The translations under genes were made by a program, and so were the position numbers. Shown here one piece after another: positions 7,194 through 17,420 of a stretch of DNA of 64,000 nt (its first letter is position 1; each line of letters begins with the position of its first letter). Source of the stretch: Granulosicoccus antarcticus IMCC3135 (lineage in GTDB: Bacteria; Pseudomonadota; Gammaproteobacteria; Granulosicoccales; Granulosicoccaceae); NCBI RefSeq assembly GCF_002215215.1, contig NZ_CP018632.1:3096501-3160500 (forward strand), written 5' to 3'. Below the pieces are notes generated by a model that was given only the letters and a program-made list of their open reading frames with translations, had not been told where the DNA came from and made no database searches.

Positions 7194-10100
7194 ATAGCTC
7201 AGTTGAGATTACCTCGCTTGAGCGGGATCGCCTAAAAGGATTGTTTGCGTTCGGTCGTGGCCTTCTGGCCGCAAGCTCCAAGACGTTGACAGATATGCGA
7301 GCTCCCGGACTCGGTTGTTTTCTTGAATCTGAGCTATCAGAGCTCCGTGGTCTTAGCCTTGATCGTGAAGATGGAACTTGGTTAAAACTTGAGAGGCAGC
7401 AGCCTTCTCGACCGCCGAAGCCTGAGCAGTGTATTCGAGATTGGTTTGATGGAGGTATCGATGACCCTGTAAGCAAGCCCACACTAAAAACAGTATTGGT
7501 AATCGAAGTTCCTATAGAAGATGCATCGGATCTCTGTGAAGGTGGACTTGTCTCGATCGAAGATATTCACGAGCATGAAGTAAATGAGGTAACTGTTCGG
7601 CTCGCTATACGATTGGAGAATTTGCAAGAACTACTTGCGGAAATAAATGAATGGATTGCAACGGTTTGGGTAATATGGGCGGAAGATGAAAAAATAACAC
7701 GCGTATCTACTGCCGTATATGAGCAACTTTTTCGTCTTTATAATCAAATGCATGGAGGGACAGAGACGCCTCCTGAGTTGGTATGGGGTATGGGGATTGC
7801 AACTTGGCATCATGAGGGCGTCAGAATCAATAAACCTGTGCTCGAGCAACTAGTCGATCTGGAACTAGCCGATGACGGGGCGCTCCTGATTTCCCCGCGA
7901 GACGTTAATTTGGCATTGGATCTGCGACCGTTTCACGATATCGATTCCAATGCAGGTGCGCGAGCTCAAACGAATCTGGAAGAGCCCATGCGTGCGCTCG
8001 TGTCGAGTGAATCTGAGCCAATATCGCCGTTTGCTCCCGCGTATTGGGAGCCTTTGCTGGCACAGGCTGCCAGTTTACTTGCATCAGATGCGCGTTTCAT
8101 GAGTCGCGAGGAGCTGGGTGCAGGTGGGAATCTTGCTGGTTCCGGGGACTCGCTTGAAATAGTCTCCAGATGGGCGCTTTATGCTCGCCCGCGCACGACT
8201 GGAGCGCTAGAAGACGACCTCCGACGCCTTGGTGAAGAAGCCATGGATGCTTCCGGTGCTGTTGCCGAAGCGTTGTTTGGTTTCGTGCGTGATCCATCGT
8301 CGACAGTTGATGCTCCGGTCATGTCTCCGACAGTTCAGCGAATTGGTGGAGCGCAGACGAATGGCAATAATGATTGGGATGGTGAGGAAGGAGCCTCCGG
8401 GTCCGCTAGTCCAAAGGCTGTGCCACCAACTTATTTCTTTCCCCTGCCGTACAACGAAGAGCAGGGTCGCATTATTGATCAGCTTGAGAAACATCCTGTT
8501 GTCACAGTTACCGGGCCGCCGGGAACTGGTAAAACACATACGATTGCCAATATAGTTTCCCACTACATGTCTATTGGAAGACGTGTTTTGGTGACGGCAC
8601 GTACTGCGGAGGCGATCGCTGCTGTTCGAGAAAAACTACCTGAGGAACTAGCTGTATTAGTCATTGCATCGGTGGGATCAGATAGAGAGGGAACGCGGCA
8701 ACTGGAGGAGGCGGTCGAACGACTGTCTGATGAGGTTGTATCTCTTGATGAGGTGGCGGTGCGAGAAGAAGTTGATCGACTCGGAACAAACCTGCTCGCG
8801 ATAGATACCGAGGTTCAAGAGTTGGATTCAAAGCTTGCTGCAATAGCCAAGAAAAACCTTGATCCGCTGAAGTGGCAAGGTGATGAGCTGACGGCAATGG
8901 AGATTGTTGAACAGCTGAGGTTACATGCTCCTGAGCACGAATGGTTCGAAGACCGACCTAGCGTAATGGCGCCTTCGACCCTTGATGCTGTCGTAGAAGA
9001 AATTCGTCAAAGATTGCCTTCTATCGGTAATGATCTTGCTCATTTGGGAGTCGCGTTACCAGATTTGGCATTGTTGCCAAACGCCAAAATTCTAATAGAA
9101 CTACATACGAATGAGCAAGAAAGGCGAAAGCAGCCCGTTGTAGACCCAGCCTCCCAACCGACGATGGCGCTCGCTTCGGTTGATTCGGAGACGCAGGCCA
9201 GGCAAGTTCTGAAACTCCTTTGCGATGCTCAGGAGAGATTTTCCACTCTTACCCCATGGGTAGCAAATGCAATAGCGTATGGCTTAGACGCGCGTTGTCG
9301 TGGTGATAGAAGTAGTGATGTCATGTTGCCAGTGCTGGAGGCTAACCAGCGGCTTGAGGGCATTTCAGTGAGTGCATTGTTGTACGAGCTTGGTGAGACT
9401 ACGCAGGTAGAGTTCGAAGAGGCGATTGTCAAAGCCTGTAGAACCGGTAAGCCGTTATCGATGATACAACGCCTGTCAAACAAAGCACTCTCACAAACTA
9501 TTGAATCGATTCGATTGGAAGGGGCTGCGCCTACCAGTATCGATGATTGGAGAGATGTAAATAGCAGCTTACGAGCTGAAGCGATGCGACCCGATATTGA
9601 AGCTTTGTGGCGTGAGTCAGCGCATTACTTGTCTCTCCCGGCCTTACCTGAGTCGTTACCTGAAATGACTGGTATCGTCAGTGAATGTGCTAATTGGCAA
9701 GAAAGAATAGAGCGTGCTGCGGATAAGCTATTCACGGTTGTTGAAACGCTTGAATCGCTGTTTCCAGTGGGGCTCGATGTGCGTGGGAGATTTGCGGCAT
9801 TGGAGTTCGATACGCTGATTACGGCATTGGAAGCTAATCTAGGGAGGTCGACAGATCAGTCTTCGACTCTAGAGGAGTTCCTACACATGACGAAAAGTAC
9901 ATCAGGAGAGCTGGCAGAGCAACTGCAAATACTTTATGACATGATCGGCGAGGAGTCTGTTAGCGGCAATGATCTTGTTGTACAACGAAACCTGATTACT
10001 CACGAGGTTGCTCGGCTGAATGCTCTGCAACCTTCACTGGATAGGCTTGGTATCTTGCTAGACGCGCTTAGTAAGTCGGGTGCGTCTGTATGGACGAGCC

Positions 10101-12568
10101 GTCTAAAAGCTAACCCCGTAGAGGCTGAGGCTTTATTGCCAGGTAATTGGCGAGATAGTTGGGCTTGGGCAGAAATGACTGTTCGAATCGGTGAAATACT
10201 GTCACTAGGGAACGGCGATGATATTTTGGAGAAGAAGCGACTTTTAGCTGGTGACAGGCAGAAGCTGTTACGCAAGCTAATTCGTGCAAAAACACTGCTT
10301 GGTTTGAAGCCACGTATGAGCGATGAAGTGCGTTCGGCCCTGCATGCTTTTACCGCTGCCGTTCGTCGGCTTGGAAAAGGTACGGGGGCTAGTGCACCTA
10401 GATGGCGACGCGCCATGCGTGAGGAGGCCATGAAGGCTTCGGGTGCAGCCCCAGTTTGGATTATGCCTGAGTACAAAGTGTCCGAACAATTGCCTAGCGT
10501 GCCTTCTTCTTTCGACCTTGTTGTGCTTGATGAAGCGTCGCAATGCGATGTCACCTCACTTGCTTCACTAGCACGTGGTGCACGTTGTCTGATTGTTGGC
10601 GATGAGAAGCAAGTTAGTCCTTCATCAGTCGGCCTTCCTGTTCAGCGCATAGATACACTTCGAGCGGAATTTTTGTCATCTGTTCCTGCTCGAAATTTGA
10701 TTGACCAGGATACATCTATCTTCGATCTTGCAACGCAGATGTACCCTTCTAGCCACTTGATGTTGAAAGAGCACTTCCGTTGCGTGGAGCCTATTATCAG
10801 GTACTCATCTCGCTTCTATCAGGATAGGCTCGTGCCATTGCGAGTGCCGAAGGCATCTGAGCGTTTTGATCCTCCGCTTGTAGAGTTGCACGTGGCCGGG
10901 GCTTCTCGTGATGGTGTGACGAACTCGGCTGAGGCAGCTGTCATCGTCGATGAGATTGCAGCGATCGTACAAGACCCAAGTCATGCATGGCGGGGGATTG
11001 CTGTTATCTCGCTGCTCGGTCGAAAGCAGGCTGATCTCATTGAACGGCGTCTGATGGCGGATGAGCGAATTGGTACAGAGGCGATGAAGAGACATCGCAT
11101 TATATGCGGTGACGCTCGTACGCTTCAGGGACAGGAGCGTAGCGTTGTCTTTCTATCAATGGTAGCGGTTCCAGAATCCGTGCGTGCGCAAAGTAGCAAG
11201 GACATTCAACAGCGTATGAATGTAGCGATGAGTCGTGCATGTGATCGATTGTATCTTGCACGTTCTGTTTCAATGTCGGATTTGAAGCCCGGTGATATCA
11301 AAGCAGATGTGCTGAAGCATTTTCGTGATCCCATGCCGGAAGGGGGCTCCGCACGAGACAAAAGTGTAATCGAACTTTGCGAATCCGGTTTTGAACGTGA
11401 TGTTTGTCAACGTTTGATGGATGCGAACTATCGAACTCGAGCACAGGTGCGCGCAGGGCCGTTTAGAATCGATCTTGTGGTTGAGGGTGGGGATGATCGT
11501 CGGCTTGCTATTGAGCTAGATGGAGATCATTGGCACGGTCCAGATGTTTGGCATAGAGACATGCGTCGACAAGCCTCGCTTGAGAGGGCCGGGTGGACAT
11601 TCTGGCGTGTATTTGGGAGTCAATGGATTTCAAATAGGGATCATCATTGGAATGATCTTCTGGCAACGCTTGATAGGCTTGGTATACAGCCTATAGGGGC
11701 AAAAGCGAGCAATGAGGTGTTCAGCGAAACTCGACGATTTGTTGTAGATGGAGATAACGTAAGGCAGCGGGGAGTTGTCATAGATGATGACGTCGATATC
11801 GTTGATGACGTCGAAAAGTTGGAAGTTGTCGAGCCCATTGTGATATCTGATAGCGATTTTGACGTGATTGCCGAAGAAGCGCTTGACGACGAGTCCGCCG
11901 CTATTGATTCAAGTCTGGATGTTGTCGATGCTGCTCAAGAAACCGAGGGGCTGTTGGAAGCTGGTATTGGTTCTGAGAATATAAATACTGATAACCAGGT
12001 AAGCTCCGGTAATGATGAAGTGTTGGTAGAAGACGTTGCGAGGCCTACTGATGAAGATTCAGCATTCTATGACGACACCCATCGGCCAATTTTGCTAAAG
12101 AGGTTGTTGGAAATAGTAGATGCTGAAGGCCCGGTGGATAGAGAGCTATTAACTCGTAAAATTTCGGGAGAATATGGCTTCAAGCGTACAGGGAGTGTTA
12201 TTCGTGACACCGTACGGGATGCACTGGGTAGTCACCGTGCTATCACGGTGTGTACGGAAACCGAGCGCGAAACTATTTGGCCAGAAAATCAGTCACCGAC
12301 TGAAATAATTCCATGGGAATCAGGTGCGACAGGGAGTAGTGCCGATTGGGATCAACTTTGTGCTCCTGTCAGAGCCGGGCTGATTGCACATGTGCTCATT
12401 GATAGACCGCGGAATATTGGGCGCGCTGTACTCACTCTGATCGAACAGCGCAAATTGACTATGAAGTTAGCTTTAGAGATTGAAGCTTCTAGGGTCGTTG
12501 CGGAGCGTCATGTTGATCATTCTTCTATGGGTCCAGCGGTAGATTTATTTGATGGTATCGATGCCTAA
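7190..12568 (+). CDS. SF1 helicase fused to PD-(D/E)XK nuclease (Hhe-like)
   Basis: A 1792-aa protein from the ATG at 7190, which has GGAG seven bases upstream; a TTG at 7094 would add 32 residues. Superfamily 1 helicase motifs are clear: Walker A GPPGTGKT at 442, DEAS at about 1114, GDEKQ shortly after, then LKEHFRC, TLQGQE and NVAMSRA. They flank a long insertion of about 550 residues. After the helicase comes a DUF559/Vsr-like (REase_MTES_1575 type) nuclease fold with D1428 and E1442 in IELDGDHWH. An acidic linker (about 1510-1620) and a C-terminal helical domain like DUF3320 follow. This architecture resembles the DUF4011-helicase-Vsr proteins called Hhe, though the N-terminal 400 residues are not obviously DUF4011. 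It is probably the DNA-attacking effector of the membrane cassette; that pairing is inference. Confidence 0.85.
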   Translation: MNSSVEITSLERDRLKGLFAFGRGLLAASSKTLTDMRAPGLGCFLESELSELRGLSLDREDGTWLKLERQQPSRPPKPEQCIRDWFDGGIDDPVSKPTLKTVLVIEVPIEDASDLCEGGLVSIEDIHEHEVNEVTVRLAIRLENLQELLAEINEWIATVWVIWAEDEKITRVSTAVYEQLFRLYNQMHGGTETPPELVWGMGIATWHHEGVRINKPVLEQLVDLELADDGALLISPRDVNLALDLRPFHDIDSNAGARAQTNLEEPMRALVSSESEPISPFAPAYWEPLLAQAASLLASDARFMSREELGAGGNLAGSGDSLEIVSRWALYARPRTTGALEDDLRRLGEEAMDASGAVAEALFGFVRDPSSTVDAPVMSPTVQRIGGAQTNGNNDWDGEEGASGSASPKAVPPTYFFPLPYNEEQGRIIDQLEKHPVVTVTGPPGTGKTHTIANIVSHYMSIGRRVLVTARTAEAIAAVREKLPEELAVLVIASVGSDREGTRQLEEAVERLSDEVVSLDEVAVREEVDRLGTNLLAIDTEVQELDSKLAAIAKKNLDPLKWQGDELTAMEIVEQLRLHAPEHEWFEDRPSVMAPSTLDAVVEEIRQRLPSIGNDLAHLGVALPDLALLPNAKILIELHTNEQERRKQPVVDPASQPTMALASVDSETQARQVLKLLCDAQERFSTLTPWVANAIAYGLDARCRGDRSSDVMLPVLEANQRLEGISVSALLYELGETTQVEFEEAIVKACRTGKPLSMIQRLSNKALSQTIESIRLEGAAPTSIDDWRDVNSSLRAEAMRPDIEALWRESAHYLSLPALPESLPEMTGIVSECANWQERIERAADKLFTVVETLESLFPVGLDVRGRFAALEFDTLITALEANLGRSTDQSSTLEEFLHMTKSTSGELAEQLQILYDMIGEESVSGNDLVVQRNLITHEVARLNALQPSLDRLGILLDALSKSGASVWTSRLKANPVEAEALLPGNWRDSWAWAEMTVRIGEILSLGNGDDILEKKRLLAGDRQKLLRKLIRAKTLLGLKPRMSDEVRSALHAFTAAVRRLGKGTGASAPRWRRAMREEAMKASGAAPVWIMPEYKVSEQLPSVPSSFDLVVLDEASQCDVTSLASLARGARCLIVGDEKQVSPSSVGLPVQRIDTLRAEFLSSVPARNLIDQDTSIFDLATQMYPSSHLMLKEHFRCVEPIIRYSSRFYQDRLVPLRVPKASERFDPPLVELHVAGASRDGVTNSAEAAVIVDEIAAIVQDPSHAWRGIAVISLLGRKQADLIERRLMADERIGTEAMKRHRIICGDARTLQGQERSVVFLSMVAVPESVRAQSSKDIQQRMNVAMSRACDRLYLARSVSMSDLKPGDIKADVLKHFRDPMPEGGSARDKSVIELCESGFERDVCQRLMDANYRTRAQVRAGPFRIDLVVEGGDDRRLAIELDGDHWHGPDVWHRDMRRQASLERAGWTFWRVFGSQWISNRDHHWNDLLATLDRLGIQPIGAKASNEVFSETRRFVVDGDNVRQRGVVIDDDVDIVDDVEKLEVVEPIVISDSDFDVIAEEALDDESAAIDSSLDVVDAAQETEGLLEAGIGSENINTDNQVSSGNDEVLVEDVARPTDEDSAFYDDTHRPILLKRLLEIVDAEGPVDRELLTRKISGEYGFKRTGSVIRDTVRDALGSHRAITVCTETERETIWPENQSPTEIIPWESGATGSSADWDQLCAPVRAGLIAHVLIDRPRNIGRAVLTLIEQRKLTMKLALEIEASRVVAERHVDHSSMGPAVDLFDGIDA

Positions 12569-12722
12569 GATTAGGGGGTGTTGTTATCGAAATATTGCTA
12601 AACAGTCTCTTCTTACAATTGTTGCTCAACACAAAAATACAAGGGCAACATTGGCGCTTTGGCGATGAAATGTATCGACGGAGTTCGATGCGATGTTTTA
12701 TCGGCTAGGACAGATAGTCTGA

Positions 12723-12923
12723 CTAGCCATCGACTGGATTTCCTTGAGATAGAAACTTCCGAAATTCATCGGATATCCTGTCATTGTTTGTGACCCGTTC
12801 CCAGAAATTTCTGGCTAATGATTGAACCTGTTTTTGCATGGGTACGTTCCCATTCAGGCAATCAAGCCTGCTATGCTGGCAAGCCAGAAGAGCCATTGCG
12901 CGTCGGGACCGCGGGGTTACCAC
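12723..12923 (-). pseudogene. IS3-family orfB 5' remnant
   Basis: The start of this frame, VTPRSRRAMALLACQ, is spaced from the orfA end as in IS3 elements and resembles the beginning of an IS3 OrfB. It ends after 66 codons with no DDE catalytic core, so only the extreme 5' end of the transposase remains. It is part of the same decayed element as the adjoining orfA. Confidence 0.4.
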
Positions 12924-13180
12924 TTTTTTGTATTGATCTCCTTCATGACATCGACCTCCAGATCACGCTCTGCCAGTAGTTTCTTGAGGGGTTGGTACTC
13001 GTCACGCAGAGCCTTAAACTCTTTGACATCGTTGACTTGCATTCCGTCATATAGCCTTTGCCAACGATAGACTATTTGCTCAGTGATGCTGTGACTTCTG
13101 GGCGTAGCCGCGGCAGTCGTCTCGTTGGCTTCGCGTAGAATCTTGAGGATCTGCTCGTCTGAGTGTTGCTTCTTTTTCAT
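12917..13180 (-). pseudogene. IS3-family transposase OrfA remnant
   Basis: An 87-aa frame with the IS3 OrfA layout: an N-terminal helix-turn-helix (SDEQILKILREA and VYRWQRLYDGM), then the leucine-zipper stretch ending LLAERDLEVDVMKEINTKKW. The middle (TAAATPRSHSITEQI) departs from the usual HTH, suggesting compensated small indels. A complete OrfB is absent, so the element cannot move. It separates the helicase cassette from the restriction operon. Confidence 0.7.
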
Positions 13181-13374
13181 TCCCGTTTTACTCTGATTGG
13201 GGAAAACCTAACACGCTCCTTGGTCCAGTGCTAAAGGGGCACTCCACCAGTACAATTGGAAATGATGCGAAGAAGCTGTTGGTCAACCTGACTCTTTTCT
13301 ACTGTTTGAAGAATTAATTGAAAAGAGCCTGTGTCTCAGAACATCTATTTAGAAAGGCTATTTCGGTAGGGAGC

Positions 13375-14151
13375 CTACTCATTCAACAACAACTCCGCCA
13401 TCCCATCCAACTGCTGCTTAACCCCCCTCCACTCCGGCATCACCTGCCCAAGCAGCCGATAAAATCGCTCCCCATGATTATGTTCCTCGATATGACACAG
13501 TTCATGCAGGATCACATAGTCAATGCAGTCCCGAGGGGCCTTGACCAGGTGGGGGTTGAGCATCAGGGTGCCACGGGCTGAGCAGCTACCCCATTGTTTT
13601 TCCATGGACAGGATGCGAAATGCCGGTATCTCCTTGACCCATCGGGTTTGAGGCAGCAGGTGTTCCAGTCTTGTGGTGAAGACCTGTTGTGCGCGTATTC
13701 GATACCAGTCTTTTACTAGCTCTCTGACGCGATCAGGCTTGTCATCCTGAAATTTGGGAAGACTCACCAGTAACTTCCCTCGGGTCATTTTGACCTGCTC
13801 GGTAAGCTCGGGGTTTTCCTCTACCTTCAGGACATGGCGTCGACCAAGGTAGAATTGCATCTCGCCGCTGACATAACGGCGTGGTTGTACGTAGGTTTGT
13901 TGTTCGTTGAACGACTGCCGGCTGTCGTGTATCCACTTGGCTCGTTTCATCACGGCCTCATGGATAGCGGTTTTCTGGGCACCCTCGGGAGCGCTGACGA
14001 CAACCCGGCTATCGGGCGTTACCCGGATGGTGATCTTTCTGAGCTTGTCGCTGGCAATGGCTTTGCGTTCGACGCGGTAGGGAACATGCATATCCCCGTA
14101 GACAAAACCGTAATCCTCGAAGCATTCCGGCGCGCTACCGTCGTCTGTCAT
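13375..14151 (-). CDS. YgjP-like zinc metallopeptidase
   Basis: The 258-aa protein carries the DUF45/YgjP (WLM-related) signature: a conserved EKQWGSCS segment, then the zinc motif HELCH at 216-220 with a downstream H-N-H. The family contains predicted cytoplasmic zinc metallopeptidases that are frequent in type I restriction operons. Its start overlaps the hsdR stop by one base (TAATG at 14149-14153), so it is translated with hsdR. A role in turning over restriction subunits has been suggested for neighbours of this type, but nothing in the sequence proves it here. Nothing clear lies between its stop and the IS3 remnant. Confidence 0.85.
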   Translation of the reverse strand: MTDDGSAPECFEDYGFVYGDMHVPYRVERKAIASDKLRKITIRVTPDSRVVVSAPEGAQKTAIHEAVMKRAKWIHDSRQSFNEQQTYVQPRRYVSGEMQFYLGRRHVLKVEENPELTEQVKMTRGKLLVSLPKFQDDKPDRVRELVKDWYRIRAQQVFTTRLEHLLPQTRWVKEIPAFRILSMEKQWGSCSARGTLMLNPHLVKAPRDCIDYVILHELCHIEEHNHGERFYRLLGQVMPEWRGVKQQLDGMAELLLNE

Positions 14152-17100
14152 TAAGACTGGTACCCGGACAGCCCCAAGCGGGTAATCTGTATCACCTCGG
14201 CAATGATAGCTTGTGCTTTTTCCACGCCGATCTCCTGGAACAGCAATGGCAACAGTCCGACTCTTATCTGGTTCTCGATTTCCTGCGGGTTGATGGAGTT
14301 TTCAGCGACCGACTTGCGCACCACTTCGTCAATCTTTACCGAGAACTCGAAGCACTGGTCTTCGCTCAGCGGGGAGGGCTCGCCCAGTTGCATCAGGAAT
14401 AGCCCGTAGTAGGCCTGTACATGTCGCCTGACGCCCGGTTCAAGTTCTGCGAATCGTTCTGTAGGTAGTCCGTCTACCTCTCGTGCCTCTACCTGGCTTT
14501 CAAAGTCTGCGAAGAGCAGGTATTGCTTTACCGGTGCATCGAACATCTCTTTGGCTTCGGCGATGGCCTCTTGCAGTAACTTTGAAAAGTAGGCTTGCGC
14601 GTAGGGGTCGTCGGCCAGTTCCTGTTCAATCTTGCGAGTGACGCGGCCGGTGATTCGGTCACGGCGGTTGCGCGCCTCGTCGTCGCTGAGGGTTTCCGGG
14701 TTGGTGTCCTTGCCCAGATCGGTGACCAGATAGGCCCCTTCAGGTTCGTTGATGGCGACACCACCGATATGCTTGTCCAGCAAGGTACGGATACTGTCAG
14801 CATAGGCATCGTAGTCCACCGTTTCTTCGGCATCTTCACGCACCTGTTGTCGTAGCTGCGACATCATCTTCAAGGTGTCCTTGTACAGTTGGCGCTTGTC
14901 GTCGAAGCTCTTGTCATCGAAATAGGTGGCTGATTGCAGTGCCACCTTCATGCAGTTGGCAAAGGCGGTGAGGGCGTCGTAGAAGTCGTGACGCTGTTTC
15001 AGGTTGAGGTCAGTCAGTTGGCCATCGACTGTTTCGATTCGTGGGCTGAGGACCTGACGCAGGGCAGGCCCGTCCTGCCTGTTCTTGACGGCGGCAAAGA
15101 TGGCCCACAGATCGCTGTACAGTCCGGGCAGCTTCTTGTATTCCGTATCCATGCGATTATACAGGCCTTTCAGGTCATCGATGTCGAAGCCCTCCTGCGT
15201 GCGCTCGGCCAGATCCTGATATTTCTCGATAGTGGCATCCAGCTCTTTGAGAATGCCGCGGTAGTCAATCAGGTAGCCAAACTGCTTCTTGCTGTGCAGG
15301 CGGTTGACACGGGCAATGGCCTGGATCAGCGTGTGCTGCTTCAGGGGCTTGTCGATATAGAGCACCGTGTTTCTGGGCTCGTCAAAGCCGGTCAGCAGCT
15401 TGTCGACTACGATCATCAGGTCTGGGCCGTCTTCCCTGGCAAAGGCGGCAATAATGTCATCGGTATAGCGTTTCTCATCTTGCGCACCGACGGTGTTCTT
15501 CCACCAGTTCTGTACCTTATCTTTACTTTCCGTGTCGATGTCATCGTGACCCTCACGCGTGTCTGGCGGGGACATGGCTACCACCGAGGTCACTTTGCCT
15601 ATCTTGTCCAGAAGCTGCTTGTAGGCGATGGCAGAGGCCTTGGAATCGCAGGCGAGCTGCCCCTTCAGGCCTTGCTGCTTGAAATTCTGGAAGTGATCAG
15701 AGATGTCGTGAGCTATCAGCTCCAGGCGCCCTTCAACCTGATAGATCTGCCCTTTGCTTGAGAATTTGCGTTTCAGGTCCGTGCGCTGCTTGTCGGAGAG
15801 CTCATCGGTGATGCGATCGAACCAGGCATCGATGGCCTGATCATTGGTATTGAGCTCGGGGATGCGCTCTTCGTACAGCAGGGGCGTGACGGTGCCATCC
15901 TGCACCGCCTGCTGCATGGTGTAGGAGTGGATGATGGTGCCGAACTTGTTCTCGGTTTTATCATCCTTCAGGAGCGGCGTGCCGGTAAAGGCCACGAAGG
16001 CGGCTCTGGGCAGTACCTGCTTCATGCGAATATTATTCTCACCGCTCTGGCTGCGATGGCCCTCATCAATCAGTACCAGTATGTCAGCACTGTCGTTATA
16101 GCAGGCAGGCTGGTTCACGGCGGTGCCAAACTTGTTGATGATGGAAAAGATGATGCGCTCATTGCCTTTGCCGATTTGTTCGGCCAGACGTTTGCCAGTG
16201 GTGGCCATGGCCTCGGTTCTGTCCTTGTCTAGTACCGCGCCGCCCGAGACGAAGTTTCTGGCCAGCTGCTTTTCCAGGTCAACACGGTCGGTGACGACCA
16301 CGACCCGGCACTGGGAAAGTTCGGCCAGCCAGATCAGGGCCTTGGACAGAAACACCATGGTGAATGACTTGCCAGAACCGGTGGTGTGCCAAATGACGCC
16401 ACCATTGCGCGCACCTTTATCATCGAAGGTGGTGATGCGTTTAAGCAGGGCATTGATACCGAATACCTGCTGATAGCGGGCGACAATTCTGCCGGCCTTC
16501 TTGTCGAACAGCGTGAACAGACGCGTCATGTCCAGCAGGCGCTCAGGGCGGAGCAGGGAGGTCAGTAGACGGTCCTGATCGGTGACGATGCGCTGGCCGC
16601 CGCTCGTCAGGGTTTCATATTCCTTGCGAGCGCTTGGGGGGCGATGGTCGAACAGGGCAGTGAGCTGTGTGGGCGTCAGGGTCTGGTTCTTCAAGCGCAA
16701 GAACTCGGCTTCATCAATATCCTCCTCCTTCCACTTTGCCCAGAAGGTGCTCGATGTACCGCAAGTGGCGTATTTGCCTTCATGCCCGTTGATGGATAAC
16801 AGCAACTGGCTGTAGGCAAACAGATGCGGAATTTCATCGACTTTCTGATTGCGGATATTCTGGGAAATGCCTTCATCGACGGTCGGTTTGCCACTGAATG
16901 AGGAGTCGGGGCGTTTGGCTTCAATGACGACCCAGGGTAAACCATTGACGAAGCAGACGATATCGGGGATGCGCTTACCGGTGCCTTGCGCGTTCTCGAC
17001 TTCCATTTCCTCGGTGAAGTGGAAATGGTTTTCAGAAGGCGTTGTCCAGTCGATGATCTGAATGGTCGGGCTGGCTTTCTTGCCGTCGACAAACTCGGTG

Positions 17101-17420
17101 ACGCCGACCCCGAAGGTCAGCGCGTTGTAGAATTTCTCGTTGGCCGCCTTAAGCCCTTCGTTCATGGCCGGGGTAGCCAGCTCATGCACGATTTTGTCAA
17201 TGGCAGCCTCAGAGAGTGGCTGTTCCTTGCCCATGAAGGGGAAAGTCTTGCTTGCCAGTACCGAGCGCAGCACGGAGGGCAGAATCACCGATGAGCGGCT
17301 GCCGCGCATGGCCATGCAGACGTTGGGCGGGATAAACTGATAACCCAGTTGAGCAAGCAGCGCCAGCGCAGGAATCTTGGCACTGTGCTCTTCGTTGAAG
17401 TTAGCGATAGGGTCAGTCAC
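14151..17420 (-). CDS. hsdR: Type I restriction endonuclease R subunit
   Basis: This is the motor and nuclease subunit of the type I complex. The N-terminal PD-(D/E)XK domain shows PDIVCFVNG followed by VVIEAKRP. The SF2 translocase has Walker A TTGSGKS and a DEGH box (LIDEGHRSQ), and the GFDEPRNTVLYIDKPL and QAIARVNR motifs follow. HsdR translocates DNA using ATP and cleaves at a distance from unmethylated sites when bound to HsdM and HsdS. I place the start at GTG 17420, inside the overlap with the rhuM-like stop, because the protein then begins TDPIANFNEE; an upstream start at 17456 would add residues that run through that stop. About 1089 aa, full length for the family, with no lesion seen. 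Confidence 0.92.
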   Translation of the reverse strand: MTDPIANFNEEHSAKIPALALLAQLGYQFIPPNVCMAMRGSRSSVILPSVLRSVLASKTFPFMGKEQPLSEAAIDKIVHELATPAMNEGLKAANEKFYNALTFGVGVTEFVDGKKASPTIQIIDWTTPSENHFHFTEEMEVENAQGTGKRIPDIVCFVNGLPWVVIEAKRPDSSFSGKPTVDEGISQNIRNQKVDEIPHLFAYSQLLLSINGHEGKYATCGTSSTFWAKWKEEDIDEAEFLRLKNQTLTPTQLTALFDHRPPSARKEYETLTSGGQRIVTDQDRLLTSLLRPERLLDMTRLFTLFDKKAGRIVARYQQVFGINALLKRITTFDDKGARNGGVIWHTTGSGKSFTMVFLSKALIWLAELSQCRVVVVTDRVDLEKQLARNFVSGGAVLDKDRTEAMATTGKRLAEQIGKGNERIIFSIINKFGTAVNQPACYNDSADILVLIDEGHRSQSGENNIRMKQVLPRAAFVAFTGTPLLKDDKTENKFGTIIHSYTMQQAVQDGTVTPLLYEERIPELNTNDQAIDAWFDRITDELSDKQRTDLKRKFSSKGQIYQVEGRLELIAHDISDHFQNFKQQGLKGQLACDSKASAIAYKQLLDKIGKVTSVVAMSPPDTREGHDDIDTESKDKVQNWWKNTVGAQDEKRYTDDIIAAFAREDGPDLMIVVDKLLTGFDEPRNTVLYIDKPLKQHTLIQAIARVNRLHSKKQFGYLIDYRGILKELDATIEKYQDLAERTQEGFDIDDLKGLYNRMDTEYKKLPGLYSDLWAIFAAVKNRQDGPALRQVLSPRIETVDGQLTDLNLKQRHDFYDALTAFANCMKVALQSATYFDDKSFDDKRQLYKDTLKMMSQLRQQVREDAEETVDYDAYADSIRTLLDKHIGGVAINEPEGAYLVTDLGKDTNPETLSDDEARNRRDRITGRVTRKIEQELADDPYAQAYFSKLLQEAIAEAKEMFDAPVKQYLLFADFESQVEAREVDGLPTERFAELEPGVRRHVQAYYGLFLMQLGEPSPLSEDQCFEFSVKIDEVVRKSVAENSINPQEIENQIRVGLLPLLFQEIGVEKAQAIIAEVIQITRLGLSGYQS

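Noticed and set aside
14934-15761. 275-codon plus-strand frame opposite hsdR
   Set aside because: Shadow of the hsdR coding sequence; no recognisable motif.
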